NCBI RefSeq assembly: GCF_030019515.1
Contig: NZ_JASEEQ010000001.1
Coordinates: forward strand, 1 to 64,000
DNA: 64,000 nucleotides
Direction: 5' to 3'
Source: Nocardioides sp.
GTDB lineage: Bacteria > Actinomycetota > Actinomycetes > Propionibacteriales > Nocardioidaceae
Numbering within the stretch: position 1 is the stretch's first letter; each line of letters begins with the position of its first letter. A model generated the notes under the pieces. That model made no database searches, was not told the origin of the DNA, and worked only from the letters and a program-made list of their open reading frames with translations. Positions 16,125 to 25,378 of this stretch are shown here, in pieces. A program made the translations under genes and the position numbers.

Positions 16125-18399
16125 GCCGTTCTACCGGTCCGACGCCCAGGCCAAGGTTCGCGGTCTGGCCGTCTACGGGGTTGACCTCGAGGCGCCGAGG
16201 ATGCTGGTCGGCCGCGTCGTCAGGTCGGATGTGCCCTGTGGGCGCATCCGGCGGCTCGACGTGTCGCAGGCCGCGGCGATCCCGGGTGTCACGGTGATCA
16301 CCGCCGACGACCTGCCGACGCCGCGCTACGGCATGGTCATCAAGGACCAACCGCCGCTGGCCAGCGATGTCGTGCGGTTCTCCGGAGAGCCGTTGGCGGC
16401 GGTCGCGGCGCCAGACGCGGAAACTCTCGCGCGCGCGGTCGCGGCGGTGCGTATCGAGATCGACCGTGAGCCGGGCGTCTTCGACCTTGTCGAAGCGCTC
16501 GAACCGGGGGCGCAGCCGGTGCATCCAGGTCTGGCCGACTACGAGCTGAGCTTCGAGACTGAGCGGGAGGGCAACATCTGCGGCCGGACCCTCGTCACGT
16601 CCGGCGACGTGGAGGGCGCGTTCGCCGAGGCCCACCTGGTGGTCGAGGGCGAGTACTCCACTCCCCGGGTGCATCAGGGCTACATCGAACCGCGGGCCTG
16701 CCTGGCGGTCGAGGATGACGGGGGAGGGTTCAGTGTCACGACCAGCACCCAGAACCCGTTCGGCGTGCGCGGGACCCTGTGTGCCGTGCTCGACCTGCCC
16801 GAGTCCCGGGTGCGGGTCTCCACGTCGACTGTCGGTGGCGGATTCGGTGGCAAGCTGGACGTGACCCTCGAGCACTTCGCCTGCCTCCTGGCGCGCAAGT
16901 CCGGCAGGCCCGTCAAGATGGTGTGCTCTCGTGCCGAGGAGCTGGCCACGGCCAACCCCCGGGAGAACTCCGTCGTCCGGATCCGGAGCGCGATCGACGA
17001 GAGCGGCATCATCATCGGCCGCGAGGTGGAATGCCTCCTCGACGCCGGCGCCTACGCGCACGACACGCCCTTCATCGGGGCCGTCGCGTCGCTCCAGGCG
17101 ACCGGCCCCTACCGGATCGAGAACGTCCGCTCGACCGCGCTGTCGGTCTACACCAACACCCAGCCCACCGGCGCCTACCGCGGGCCGTCGGGGCCGCAGA
17201 TGGTGCTGGCCGTCGAGGCGCACATGGAGGAAGTCGCCCGCAGGCTGGGGGAGTCGTCGATCGACCTGCGAAGGCGACACTTCTTCCGCCACGGCGACGT
17301 CGCCTTCAACGGGCAGGTCATCGAGCGGCCCAGCGCCGAGGAGTGCATGGACAAGGTGCTGGCGGCGATCGACTACGACGCGCCGCGGCCGGAAGGCCGG
17401 GCGGTGGGACTGGCCTGTGCCTGGTGGACGACCACCGCGGGCGCGGCCGCCGCCACCACGAGGCTCGAGGGCGACGGCACCGTCGCTGTCATCACCGGCG
17501 CCACCGAGATCGGGTCCGGCGCGCTCGCCGCGGGAGTGGTCAGCCTGACCGCGCGCGCGCTCGGGGTAGACGAGGAGCACGTGCGATTCGTCTCCACCGC
17601 CGACACCGCCACGGGCGCCTACGACTTCGGCGCCCAGGGGAGCCGCACGACCTTCAATGTGGGCAACGCCGTGCTGGGGGCCTGCGACGACATGCGCGGC
17701 CAGATCTTCGAGGAGGCGGCGCACCTGTTGGAGGCGGCGCCGGAAGACCTCGAGCTGGACAACGGTTCGGTCCGGGTGCGAGGCGTCGAGGGCGCGGCCG
17801 TGACCCTCCGGGAGGTCTCGGGATCCGCAACGGCGAGAAGTGGGCAGATCCACGCATCGTCGCGCTACGTGGCGCCCCCCACGCCGTACGACCTCTCCTG
17901 TGTGGGGGCGCAGCACTTCTACCCGACGTTCAACTCGCCGAGCTTCCACTGCCACGCCGTCGAGGTCGAGGTCGACCGGGAAACGGGCCGGGTGGTCGTG
18001 CACCGGTACGTCGTCGCCCAGGACGTCGGCAAGGCGCTCGTGCCGCCGGCGATCGAAGGACAGATCCAGGGCGGCGTGCTGCAGGGCATCGGCATGGCCT
18101 TGTTCGAGGAGGAGCTGTTGCGCGACGGCGTGATCAGCAACACCGGCCTCGACACCTACAAGCTGCCCACGGTCATGGAGGCCCCCGTGGTGGAGTGCCT
18201 GCTGGTGGAGACGCCGTCGGCCGACGGCCCCGAGGGCGCACGCGGAGTCGGCGAGCCGCCGATCATCGTCCCAGCCGCCGCACTGCACAACGCAGTGACC
18301 GCCGCAACCGGGAGCCCCTTGGGGCGCCTGCCGATGACGCCCGAGCGTGTCCTGAGGCACCTCGCCGCGCATGGCTCCGCCCAGGAGGCATCCCGATGA
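16117..18399 (+). CDS. Molybdenum hydroxylase large subunit (XDH/CoxL-like)
   Basis: This 760-residue catalytic subunit binds the molybdopterin cofactor. Visible motifs are GGGFGGKLD, AYRGPSGPQ and the catalytic Glu713 in GARGVGEPP. The AYRG motif lacks the Cys loop of true CO dehydrogenase, so it belongs with xanthine- and aldehyde-oxidising enzymes. Such enzymes hydroxylate N-heterocycles or aldehydes with water as oxygen donor. The stop overlaps the DUF917 start (ATGA). Coupling with ring-opening proteins downstream suggests that it turns a cyclic imine or heterocycle into a lactam or imide, which is an inference. Confidence 0.9.
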   Translation: MGEPFYRSDAQAKVRGLAVYGVDLEAPRMLVGRVVRSDVPCGRIRRLDVSQAAAIPGVTVITADDLPTPRYGMVIKDQPPLASDVVRFSGEPLAAVAAPDAETLARAVAAVRIEIDREPGVFDLVEALEPGAQPVHPGLADYELSFETEREGNICGRTLVTSGDVEGAFAEAHLVVEGEYSTPRVHQGYIEPRACLAVEDDGGGFSVTTSTQNPFGVRGTLCAVLDLPESRVRVSTSTVGGGFGGKLDVTLEHFACLLARKSGRPVKMVCSRAEELATANPRENSVVRIRSAIDESGIIIGREVECLLDAGAYAHDTPFIGAVASLQATGPYRIENVRSTALSVYTNTQPTGAYRGPSGPQMVLAVEAHMEEVARRLGESSIDLRRRHFFRHGDVAFNGQVIERPSAEECMDKVLAAIDYDAPRPEGRAVGLACAWWTTTAGAAAATTRLEGDGTVAVITGATEIGSGALAAGVVSLTARALGVDEEHVRFVSTADTATGAYDFGAQGSRTTFNVGNAVLGACDDMRGQIFEEAAHLLEAAPEDLELDNGSVRVRGVEGAAVTLREVSGSATARSGQIHASSRYVAPPTPYDLSCVGAQHFYPTFNSPSFHCHAVEVEVDRETGRVVVHRYVVAQDVGKALVPPAIEGQIQGGVLQGIGMALFEEELLRDGVISNTGLDTYKLPTVMEAPVVECLLVETPSADGPEGARGVGEPPIIVPAAALHNAVTAATGSPLGRLPMTPERVLRHLAAHGSAQEASR

Positions 18400-19508
18400 G
18401 CGTGACCGCCATGCCCCATCTCCCGCTGGTGGAGGAGATCGACGAGGCGACGGTCTCGGACCTGGCCCTCGGCGCCACGCTGCTCGGCACGGGCGGGGGT
18501 GGTGATCCCCGCGTCGGTGCGCTGATGGCGCAGGCTGCCATCCGGGAGTTCGGCCCGGTCCGGGTCGTCGACCCGCAGGCTGTCGGCGACGACGGCGTGG
18601 TGGTTCCGGTGGCGATGATCGGCGCCCCGACGGTGATTCTCGAACGGATCCCCGGGGGACACGAGCTGGACCTTGCCATGCAGGGCTTCGAGCGCCTGCA
18701 GGGCCGGCCGGTCATCGCCACCATGCCCATCGAGGCAGGGGGGATCAACTCGACGATCCCGCTGGTGCTCGCGGCCCGCCGGGGCCTGCCGCTGGTCGAC
18801 GCCGACGGGATGGGGCGCGCGTTCCCCGAGGTCCAGATGGTCACCCTCGGCGCCGGCGGGGCCAAGGCCTGGCCTCTGGTCCTCGCCGACGAGTCCGCGA
18901 ACGTCGTCTCCATCTCCGGCGCCCGGGACAACGCCTCCGCAGAGCGGCTCGCGCGGGCCGCGGTGGTGGCGATGGGAGGATCCGCGGTCGTCGCCCACTA
19001 CGCGGTGGACGCCCAGTTGCTCCGCGAGTGGGCGGTGCCGCACAGCGTGTCACTGGCGGTCGCGATCGGCCGGGCGCTCCGTGAGGCCCGTGCCCACGGG
19101 GACGACCCGATCGCGGCCATTGCGCCGGTGTGCGGTGCCCGGAGGCTCTTCAGCGGCCAGGTCGTGGATGTCCAGCGGTCCACGGTGGCCGGTTTCGTGC
19201 GCGGCCGGTTGACCCTCAAGGGGCTCGACGTCGATGCCGGCGGTCGCGCGGAGGTCGACTTCCAGAACGAGAACCTCATTGTGCGGTCCGAGGAAGGAGT
19301 CCTCGCGGCGGTGCCCGATCTGATCAGCCTCGTCGAGGCGGAGAGCGGCCAGCCACTCACGACCGAGGGCATGCGGTTCGGCCTGCGGGTGCACGTCATC
19401 GGCATCCCTGCCTCCCCCCTGTGGTGGCGCCCCGAGGCGTTGCCTCTCGTCGACCCGCGCGCGTTCGGCTACGACATCGACCCCATCCGGATGGAGGACC
19501 CACGATGA
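18396..19508 (+). CDS. DUF917-family protein
   Basis: This 370-residue protein starts MSVTAMPHLP at an ATG overlapping the previous stop. The glycine-rich segment LGTGGGGDPRVG, then GRPVIATMPIEAGGINSTIP and LPLVDADGMGRAFPEVQM, are typical of DUF917, a family found next to hydantoinase/oxoprolinase genes. One described member removes sulfur from a thiohydantoin. It overlaps the HyuA-type gene at both reading frame and function level (ATGA), so the two probably form one complex or consecutive steps in ring opening. Confidence 0.86.
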   Translation: MSVTAMPHLPLVEEIDEATVSDLALGATLLGTGGGGDPRVGALMAQAAIREFGPVRVVDPQAVGDDGVVVPVAMIGAPTVILERIPGGHELDLAMQGFERLQGRPVIATMPIEAGGINSTIPLVLAARRGLPLVDADGMGRAFPEVQMVTLGAGGAKAWPLVLADESANVVSISGARDNASAERLARAAVVAMGGSAVVAHYAVDAQLLREWAVPHSVSLAVAIGRALREARAHGDDPIAAIAPVCGARRLFSGQVVDVQRSTVAGFVRGRLTLKGLDVDAGGRAEVDFQNENLIVRSEEGVLAAVPDLISLVEAESGQPLTTEGMRFGLRVHVIGIPASPLWWRPEALPLVDPRAFGYDIDPIRMEDPR

Positions 19509-21091
19509 GCGCCCGTATCGGGATCGACGTCGGTGGTACGAACACCGACGCGGTGCTGCTCGCCGAGGACCGGACCATCCTTGCCTCGGTCAAGCGGCCG
19601 ACCACGCCTGACATCGAGTCTGGTGTGCGAGCCGCCCTCGAGGCGGTGCTCGAGGGACAGGATCCGGGTGCCGTCAAGCTGGCGATGCTGGGCACCACGC
19701 AGTGCACGAACGCCATCGTGGAACGACGGGGTCTGCGCCGCGTCGGCGTGCTGCGTCTCGGCGCGCCCGCGACCACCGCCATCCCTCCGCTCGCTGATTG
19801 GCCTGCCGACCTGCGGGACGTCGTGCTCGCCGAAGCCCGCATCGTGGGGGGCGGGCACCACTTCGACGGCCGGGAGATCGCGCCGCTCGACGTCGCCGCC
19901 GTGCGGCAGGCCGCCTCGGACTGGCAGGGCGAGGTCGATGCGGTCGCGATCACCGGGGTCTTCTCGCCGGCGAGCTTCATGCACGAGGAGATGGCCCGCG
20001 ACCTGGTACGCGATAAACTGAACGTTCCGGTCTCGATCAGCTGCGAAATCGGTTCCCTCGGCCTGCTCGAGCGGGAAAACGCCACCGTCATGAACGCAGC
20101 CCTCACCGGGGTGGCAGAACGCGCGACCGGTGGGTTCATCCAGGCCCTGCGAGCGGTCGGCGTCAGCGCGACTCCGTACCTGAGCCAGAATGACGGCACG
20201 CTGATGACCCTGGGTCACGCAGCGGAGTACCCCGTGCTGACGGTCGCGTCGGGCCCGACCAACAGCCTGCGCGGCGGCGCACTGCTCTCGGGACGCATGG
20301 ACGCCGTCGTCATCGACGTCGGTGGGACGACGGCCGACCTCGGCGCTCTTCGCGATGGTTTCCCCCGAGAGTCCGGCATCGCGGTCGAGATCGGTGGCGT
20401 GCTCACCAACTTCCGGATGCCCGACCTCGTGTCGGTCGCCCTGGGCGGGGGCACGATCGTGCGTCGTACGAGTGCCGGAGTGGAGATCGGGCCCGATAGC
20501 GTCGGGCACGACATCACCCGTCGGGCACTGTGCTTCGGTGGCGACACGCTGACGCTCACGGACGTGGCCGTGCTCGGTGGGCTGGGTCTCGGTGACCCGG
20601 GCGCCGTCCGGCACGCGCTCAACGCCGCCGATGCCCGCGAGGTCAACGCCGTCGCGCTGCGGGTCCTCGACGCGGCCCTGGACCGCATGCGGACCAGCGC
20701 CGAGCCGGTCACCGTGGTTGCTGTCGGCGGAGGATCCTTCCTGGTACCGGACGACCTCGCGGGTGCGGTCGAGGTGCTGCGGCCGTCGCACCACGAGGTC
20801 GCGAACGCCGTCGGGGCCGCTGTTGCCGAGGTGAGCGGCGAGATCGACCGCATCTACCACCTCGATGGCAAGCCGAGAAGCACCCTCATCGAGGAGGCCC
20901 GACAGGAAGCCCGGCAGCGGGCCGTCGACGCCGGCGCCGACGCCGACGAGGTGCGAGACCTCGAGCTCGAGGAGATCCAGCTCGCGTACCTGCCCGGCGA
21001 CGCCGTGCGGATCCGGGCGAGGGCGGCCGGCCCTCTGTCGGGCCACGAACTCCTCCCCGGCGGCATCGAGAGGGCGTCGGCTCATGGCTGA
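19505..21091 (+). CDS. Hydantoinase/oxoprolinase HyuA-type protein
   Basis: The protein has 528 residues. It has the N-terminal ASKHA ATP-binding segment RIGIDVGGTNTDAVLL, the second phosphate loop VVIDVGGTTADLGAL, and VALGGGTIV and VVAVGGGSFLV in the C-terminal half. Family members use ATP to open lactams such as 5-oxoproline or N-methylhydantoin, often together with a HyuB partner. No HyuB is present, and DUF917 takes the neighbouring position. It overlaps the sugar kinase gene by eight bases. The likely job is hydrolysis of a lactam made by the Mo hydroxylase. Confidence 0.86.
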   Translation: MSARIGIDVGGTNTDAVLLAEDRTILASVKRPTTPDIESGVRAALEAVLEGQDPGAVKLAMLGTTQCTNAIVERRGLRRVGVLRLGAPATTAIPPLADWPADLRDVVLAEARIVGGGHHFDGREIAPLDVAAVRQAASDWQGEVDAVAITGVFSPASFMHEEMARDLVRDKLNVPVSISCEIGSLGLLERENATVMNAALTGVAERATGGFIQALRAVGVSATPYLSQNDGTLMTLGHAAEYPVLTVASGPTNSLRGGALLSGRMDAVVIDVGGTTADLGALRDGFPRESGIAVEIGGVLTNFRMPDLVSVALGGGTIVRRTSAGVEIGPDSVGHDITRRALCFGGDTLTLTDVAVLGGLGLGDPGAVRHALNAADAREVNAVALRVLDAALDRMRTSAEPVTVVAVGGGSFLVPDDLAGAVEVLRPSHHEVANAVGAAVAEVSGEIDRIYHLDGKPRSTLIEEARQEARQRAVDAGADADEVRDLELEEIQLAYLPGDAVRIRARAAGPLSGHELLPGGIERASAHG

Positions 21092-22058
21092 CGTGCGCCC
21101 GGATGTCGTTGCCATCGGCGAGATGATGGGTCTGCTGGATCCCGACGCTGACGGGCCCCTGGAGGACGTCCCCGGCTACCGGTTGCGCATTGCGGGTGCG
21201 GAAGGCAACGTCCTCATCAATCTGGCCCATCTCGGCCACCGGACCGCCTTCGTCTCCGCGGTGGGCGTGGACCCGTTCGGTCGTCTCGTGACCCGGACGC
21301 TGAGCGAGCAGGGCGTCAACACCGATCACGTTGTCGTCGACCCGGCGGCGCCGACCGGCGTCTTCTTCAAGGAGCGCCTCGGCGACGGGCAGCGACGTGT
21401 CTACTACTACCGCGGCCGGTCGGCGGCCGCTCGGCTGACACCGGCGGACGTCGACCTGGAGCGTCTCGGGCTCCCCAGGGTGCTGGCGGTCTCGGGTGTC
21501 ACGCTGGGACTCGGCGACGGAGGGGGCTTGTCGGACGTGGCGCGTACGGCGATGTCGTGGGCGGCCGCCTCCCGGGACTGCGTGGTGGTCTTCGACCCCA
21601 ATCTCAGGCCGTCTCTGTGGGACGGTCCGCGAGCCGCCGCAGAGTTCGGCGACATACTGCCGCTCATCGACGTGTTGCTAGCGGGTCGGGACGAGCTCGC
21701 CACGCTGATGCCTGACCTCGAGACCGACGATGCCGCTCAGCACCTGTCTTGCTCCGGAGTCGATGCGGTGGTGCTGAAGGACGGTGCCCGTGGTGCCGTC
21801 GTCCACCAAGCCGGAGAGGTCACCACCATCAGCCCGTTCCTGATTGAGCGGGTCGTTGACTCGGTGGGAGCGGGCGACGCCTTTGCTGCCGGAGTCATCA
21901 GTGGGCTCCTGCACGGGTGGTCGGTCCAGGACGGCGCCCGACTCGGCGCTGTGCTCGGGGCGAGAGCCGTGACCGTGTCGGGTGACTGGGAGGGCATCGG
22001 CGCCGGCGAGGACGCCCGGCACCTCCTCGAGGAGTACAGGTCGGTGAACGTCCAGTGA
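21084..22058 (+). CDS. PfkB-family kinase, KdgK-like
   Basis: This 324-residue ribokinase-fold enzyme starts at MADVRPDVVAIGEMM. It has the N-terminal substrate region GAEGNVLINLAHLG, a KdgK-like tract RVYYYRGRSAAARL, and the C-terminal anion-hole motif SVGAGDAFAAG with the catalytic Asp. The YYYRxxSAA tract is characteristic of 2-keto-3-deoxygluconate kinases. It would supply a 6-phospho-2-keto-3-deoxy acid to the aldolase encoded at 24675. It overlaps the HyuA-type gene by eight bases. Other keto-deoxy acids are possible substrates. Confidence 0.82.
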   Translation: MADVRPDVVAIGEMMGLLDPDADGPLEDVPGYRLRIAGAEGNVLINLAHLGHRTAFVSAVGVDPFGRLVTRTLSEQGVNTDHVVVDPAAPTGVFFKERLGDGQRRVYYYRGRSAAARLTPADVDLERLGLPRVLAVSGVTLGLGDGGGLSDVARTAMSWAAASRDCVVVFDPNLRPSLWDGPRAAAEFGDILPLIDVLLAGRDELATLMPDLETDDAAQHLSCSGVDAVVLKDGARGAVVHQAGEVTTISPFLIERVVDSVGAGDAFAAGVISGLLHGWSVQDGARLGAVLGARAVTVSGDWEGIGAGEDARHLLEEYRSVNVQ

Positions 22059-22068
22059 GGTGGCAGTG

Positions 22069-22473
22069 ATGGCAGGAACCCGAGAAGTGGCTGAGTCGAT
22101 GTACCGGGCATTCCTGGCCGGTGACAAGGACGGCATGCTCGCCCTCATGTCCGAGGACGTGGAGGTTCGGTTCCTCGGGCAGGTCCAGCTGCGTGGCAAG
22201 GAGGAGGCGTCCCGCTTCTTCGACTTCGCTGGTGGACTGCTCCGTGACGTCGACTTCACGCTGGAGGAGATCGTGGTGCACGGAGACACCGCCGCTGGCA
22301 TCTGGCACGAGACCGCGACCACCACGGGCGGACGCCTCTGGGAGAACCACGGTGTGGACGTCATCCACGTCCGGAGAGGCCAGGTGGTCGCTCTGCACGA
22401 GAACAATGACGTGCGGAAGGTCCATGAGCACTTCCCGCCCTACGAGCCCGGCTTTGACAACAGCGGTCGATGA
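22069..22473 (+). CDS. SnoaL/NTF2-like protein
   Basis: This 134-residue protein has the NTF2 pattern: REVAESMYRAFLAGDKDGML, then LMSEDVEVRFLG, and a C-terminal run WENHGVDVIHVRRGQVVALHE. The ATG at 22069 was chosen over the GTG at 22060 because GAGG lies at a good distance. It ends in an ATGA overlap with the LLM flavoprotein. Function is unknown; a small isomerase or hydratase in the pathway would fit. Confidence 0.75.
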   Translation: MAGTREVAESMYRAFLAGDKDGMLALMSEDVEVRFLGQVQLRGKEEASRFFDFAGGLLRDVDFTLEEIVVHGDTAAGIWHETATTTGGRLWENHGVDVIHVRRGQVVALHENNDVRKVHEHFPPYEPGFDNSGR

Positions 22474-23534
22474 CCGCGATCGCGACAGGAGATCACGTGT
22501 TGGTTGCGCATTCGGTGGGACTGGTTCTGGGCAGCGAGATCGCTCCGGAGCAACTGCGGCCCATGGTCGTGGCAGCGGAGCAGGCAGGATTCGGGGAGAT
22601 CTGGCTCTCCGAGGACTGCTTCTTCAGTGGTGGCGTCTCGGGTGCGGCCATCGCCCTCGGCGCGACGGAGCGCATTCCCGTCGGCCTCGGCGTGGTCTCC
22701 GCAGTCACCAGACACCCCGCCCTGCTCGCGATGGAGATCGCGACCCTCGACCGCGCGTTCCCGGGCCGGCTCATGCCCGCCATCGGGCTGGGTGTGCCGG
22801 CATGGCTGTCCCAGATGGGCCTCAAGCCGGCCTCGGCGCTCGGCGCGGTGCGTGACTGCGTCACGATGCTCGACGAGCTGTTGTCGGGGGAGCAGGCGAC
22901 CTCGACCACGACCTTCCAGGCGGAGAACATCCGCCTGGTCCACCCGCCCGAGCGCAGGATCCCGCTGCAGACCGGCGTGGCTGGCCCCAAGATGCTCCAG
23001 CTGTCCGGCGAGATCGCGCAAGGCACGCTGCTCTCGGTCCTGGCTGGGACGGACTACGTGCGTTGGGCGCGCGAGCAGATCGACGCAGGTGGGGCGCGCG
23101 CCGCATCCGCTCCCGAACCCCACCGGGTCACGGCGTTCGCACTCTGCGCCGTGGACGAGGATCGAGCGGTCGCGAAGGCCAACGCCCGCAAGGCCGTCGC
23201 TTTCTACCTCGCAGCGGGTGGTCCGAACGCGATCACCGAGGCCTACGGCATCAGCGAGGAGCTTCGGACGCTGATCGCCGACGGCGGCTTCGAGAGGGTC
23301 TTGCAGGAGATGCCCGACTCCTGGGTCGAGGACCTCGCCGTGGCCGGTGACCCGGACGAGTGCGTCAGCAAGATCCGGGCGCTGTTCGACGCCGGTGCTG
23401 ACCGCGTCGCGCTGTTCCCCACCCCGGCGGAGAACGCTGCTGCCACGGTGAATGCCCTGGCCGCCCACGTGCTCCCGCACTTCATCAACGCCGAAGACAG
23501 GACTGAGGAGCCCCGGCATGCCCCTTCCCGCTGA
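22470..23534 (+). CDS. Luciferase-like (LLM) flavin/F420-dependent oxidoreductase
   Basis: This 354-residue protein is an LLM TIM barrel: LVAHSVGLVLGSEIAPEQL, EQAGFGEIWLSED, then GLGVVSAVTRHPALLAMEIATLD and GRLMPAIGLGVPAWL. The C-terminus has the usual AVAGDPDECVSKIRALFDAGADRVAL. The family uses F420 or FMN to oxidise or reduce substrates; the pattern resembles F420-dependent members such as methylene-H4MPT reductase-like enzymes. It lies inside the rightward arm and overlaps the aminotransferase start by 17 bases. Its place in the pathway is unclear. Confidence 0.84.
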   Translation: MTAIATGDHVLVAHSVGLVLGSEIAPEQLRPMVVAAEQAGFGEIWLSEDCFFSGGVSGAAIALGATERIPVGLGVVSAVTRHPALLAMEIATLDRAFPGRLMPAIGLGVPAWLSQMGLKPASALGAVRDCVTMLDELLSGEQATSTTTFQAENIRLVHPPERRIPLQTGVAGPKMLQLSGEIAQGTLLSVLAGTDYVRWAREQIDAGGARAASAPEPHRVTAFALCAVDEDRAVAKANARKAVAFYLAAGGPNAITEAYGISEELRTLIADGGFERVLQEMPDSWVEDLAVAGDPDECVSKIRALFDAGADRVALFPTPAENAAATVNALAAHVLPHFINAEDRTEEPRHAPSR

Positions 23535-24678
23535 ACGCATTCGCCTCATGAAGCGGTCCGGCATCCGCGAGATCATGGATCTCGCCTCCGGTCGTGACGA
23601 CGTCCTCCATCTCGAGGTCGGTCAGCCCGATTTCGCCACCCCCCACCACATCGTGGAAGCGGGCTGCCGTGCGGCGCGCTCCGGATTCACCACCTACACC
23701 GCCAACAAGGGACTCGTGGAGGTACGCGAGAGCATCGTCGCGAAGCTCGATCGGGTGAACGGCATCGCTGCGGAACCCGAGGACGTCGTCATCACCGCGG
23801 GGGCGGTCAACGCGCTCGTGGAGTGCCTGGCGACGCTCGTCTCGCCCGGGGACGCGATCTTGATTCCAGACCCGGGCTGGCCGAACTACCAGATGATGGC
23901 CGACGTCTTGTCGGCGCGCACCGTGCACTACCCGCTGGTGCCCGAGCAGCAGTTCGTTCCCGACCTGGTCCGTCTCGAGGAGCTGGCGAGGACGTCGGGG
24001 GCCAAGGTGCTCCTGGTCAACAGCCCCGGCAATCCCACGGGTGCGGTCTTCCCCCGGTGGGTTGTCGAACGCCTCGTGGAGATCACGGAGCGGCACGGCA
24101 TGTACCTCGTGTCTGACGAGTGCTACGAGCAGATCGTCTTCGACGACGAGCACGTCAGCCCCGCATCGATCCAGGGCGCGCAGCACGTGCTCAGCGTGTT
24201 CAGTCTCTCCAAGAGCTATGCCATGACGGGCTGGCGCATGGGTTACGTCACCGGTCCGCGCGAGACGATCGATCTCGTCGCCAAGGTGCAGGAGCCGATG
24301 ATCAGCTGCGCGACGGCGATCGCGCAGAAGGCCGGGCAGGCGGCGCTCGACGGGGACCAGGCATGCGTCACCGAGATGGTCGGGGCCTACCAGGCGCGCC
24401 GCGACCTGGTCGTGGACATCCTCCGTCAGGGCAAGCTGCTCATCTCCGTGCCTCGCGGCGCGTTCTACATCATGGCCGACGTCTCCGCGGTCGGGAGCGA
24501 CTCCTACGCCTTCGCACGTCGCCTGATCCAGGACAGAGCAGTCGCCGTCGCACCGGGGGAGACCTTTGGCCCGTCCGGCGCGGGCAAGGTCAGACTGTCC
24601 CTGGCCACGGCGACACCCGAGCTGTGCGAGGGCGCCCAACGGCTCGTGGACGCGGTCGCGCAGTGGCGGGCCTCATGA
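23518..24678 (+). CDS. Class I/II PLP-dependent aminotransferase
   Basis: This 386-residue aminotransferase begins at MPLPAERIRL after GAGGAG. It has the fold-type I signature residues: Asn172 in NSPGNPTG, Asp200 in VSDECYE, the PLP Lys232 in SLSKSYAMTGWR, and Arg240 nearby. A carboxylate-binding Arg is expected in KVRLSLA near the end. It should convert an amino acid to a 2-oxo acid. It overlaps the aldolase start by four bases (ATGA), which suggests that its product is the aldolase substrate or is close to it. Confidence 0.88.
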   Translation: MPLPAERIRLMKRSGIREIMDLASGRDDVLHLEVGQPDFATPHHIVEAGCRAARSGFTTYTANKGLVEVRESIVAKLDRVNGIAAEPEDVVITAGAVNALVECLATLVSPGDAILIPDPGWPNYQMMADVLSARTVHYPLVPEQQFVPDLVRLEELARTSGAKVLLVNSPGNPTGAVFPRWVVERLVEITERHGMYLVSDECYEQIVFDDEHVSPASIQGAQHVLSVFSLSKSYAMTGWRMGYVTGPRETIDLVAKVQEPMISCATAIAQKAGQAALDGDQACVTEMVGAYQARRDLVVDILRQGKLLISVPRGAFYIMADVSAVGSDSYAFARRLIQDRAVAVAPGETFGPSGAGKVRLSLATATPELCEGAQRLVDAVAQWRAS

Positions 24679-25310
24679 GCGCCGAGGAGCACGTGCGTGC
24701 CGGTCGGCTCGTCGCGATCATCCGAGTCCCGCGGCTCACGCCGGACGACGCCATTGCGCTGACTGAGGTTCTGGTTGACAGCGGAGTGCGCGCACTGGAG
24801 TTCACGCTGACCAGCCGTGGGGCCCTCGCGGCAGTCGCGGCTGCAGTCGCGACGGCGAAGGACCGGGCGACCGTCGGTGCCGGAACGGTGCTTGCTGAGG
24901 ATGACGTCCGCGCCGCAGCGGATGCCGGCGCTCAGTTCGTTGTCTCACCGAATGTCTCACCGCCGGTGATCAGACGGGCCGAGGAGCTCGGGTTGTTGGC
25001 ACTGCCGGGCGCCTACACGCCGACAGAGATCCTGACGGCAGTCGACAGCGGCGCGCGCCTGGTGAAACTCTTTCCCGCCCAACCCGCGGGTGTCACCTAC
25101 CTTCGTGCCCTGCTGGGGCCGTTGCCCGACGTTGGGTTCGTCCCTACCGGCGGCGTCGGCCTCGCAGATGTCCCGGGCTTCCTCGAGGCTGGGGCGGTCG
25201 CGGTGGCGTTGGGGTCGTCGCTGGTGAAGTCGACCGGCGATCTCGACGGTCTGCGACTGCGTGCCCGAGGGGCCGTGCAAGCGGCATGTCGGTCCGGGGA
25301 TGCCCACTAG
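24675..25310 (+). CDS. KDPG/KHG-type aldolase
   Basis: This 211-residue class I aldolase shows the family motifs LVAIIRVP, Glu42 in LEFTLTS, VGAGTVL, and the Schiff-base Lys131 in RLVKLFPA, followed by FVPTGGVGL and ALGSSLV. It cleaves 2-keto-3-deoxy-6-phosphogluconate to pyruvate and glyceraldehyde 3-phosphate, or 4-hydroxy-2-oxoglutarate to pyruvate and glyoxylate. A KdgK-like kinase in the same operon favours the first, and the adjacent aminotransferase would also fit the second. It is coupled to the aminotransferase by overlap. Confidence 0.86.
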   Translation: MSAEEHVRAGRLVAIIRVPRLTPDDAIALTEVLVDSGVRALEFTLTSRGALAAVAAAVATAKDRATVGAGTVLAEDDVRAAADAGAQFVVSPNVSPPVIRRAEELGLLALPGAYTPTEILTAVDSGARLVKLFPAQPAGVTYLRALLGPLPDVGFVPTGGVGLADVPGFLEAGAVAVALGSSLVKSTGDLDGLRLRARGAVQAACRSGDAH

Positions 25311-25378
25311 GAGCCAACGCGCGCAGCCCGGCCCCGCGGCCGGTCTTAGCAAGCACTCACGACATCGGAGGAGCAGCA

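Noticed and set aside
15631-18372. 913-residue minus-strand frame opposite the Mo-hydroxylase genes
   Set aside because: Shadow frame; the plus strand carries all Fe-S and Mo motifs.
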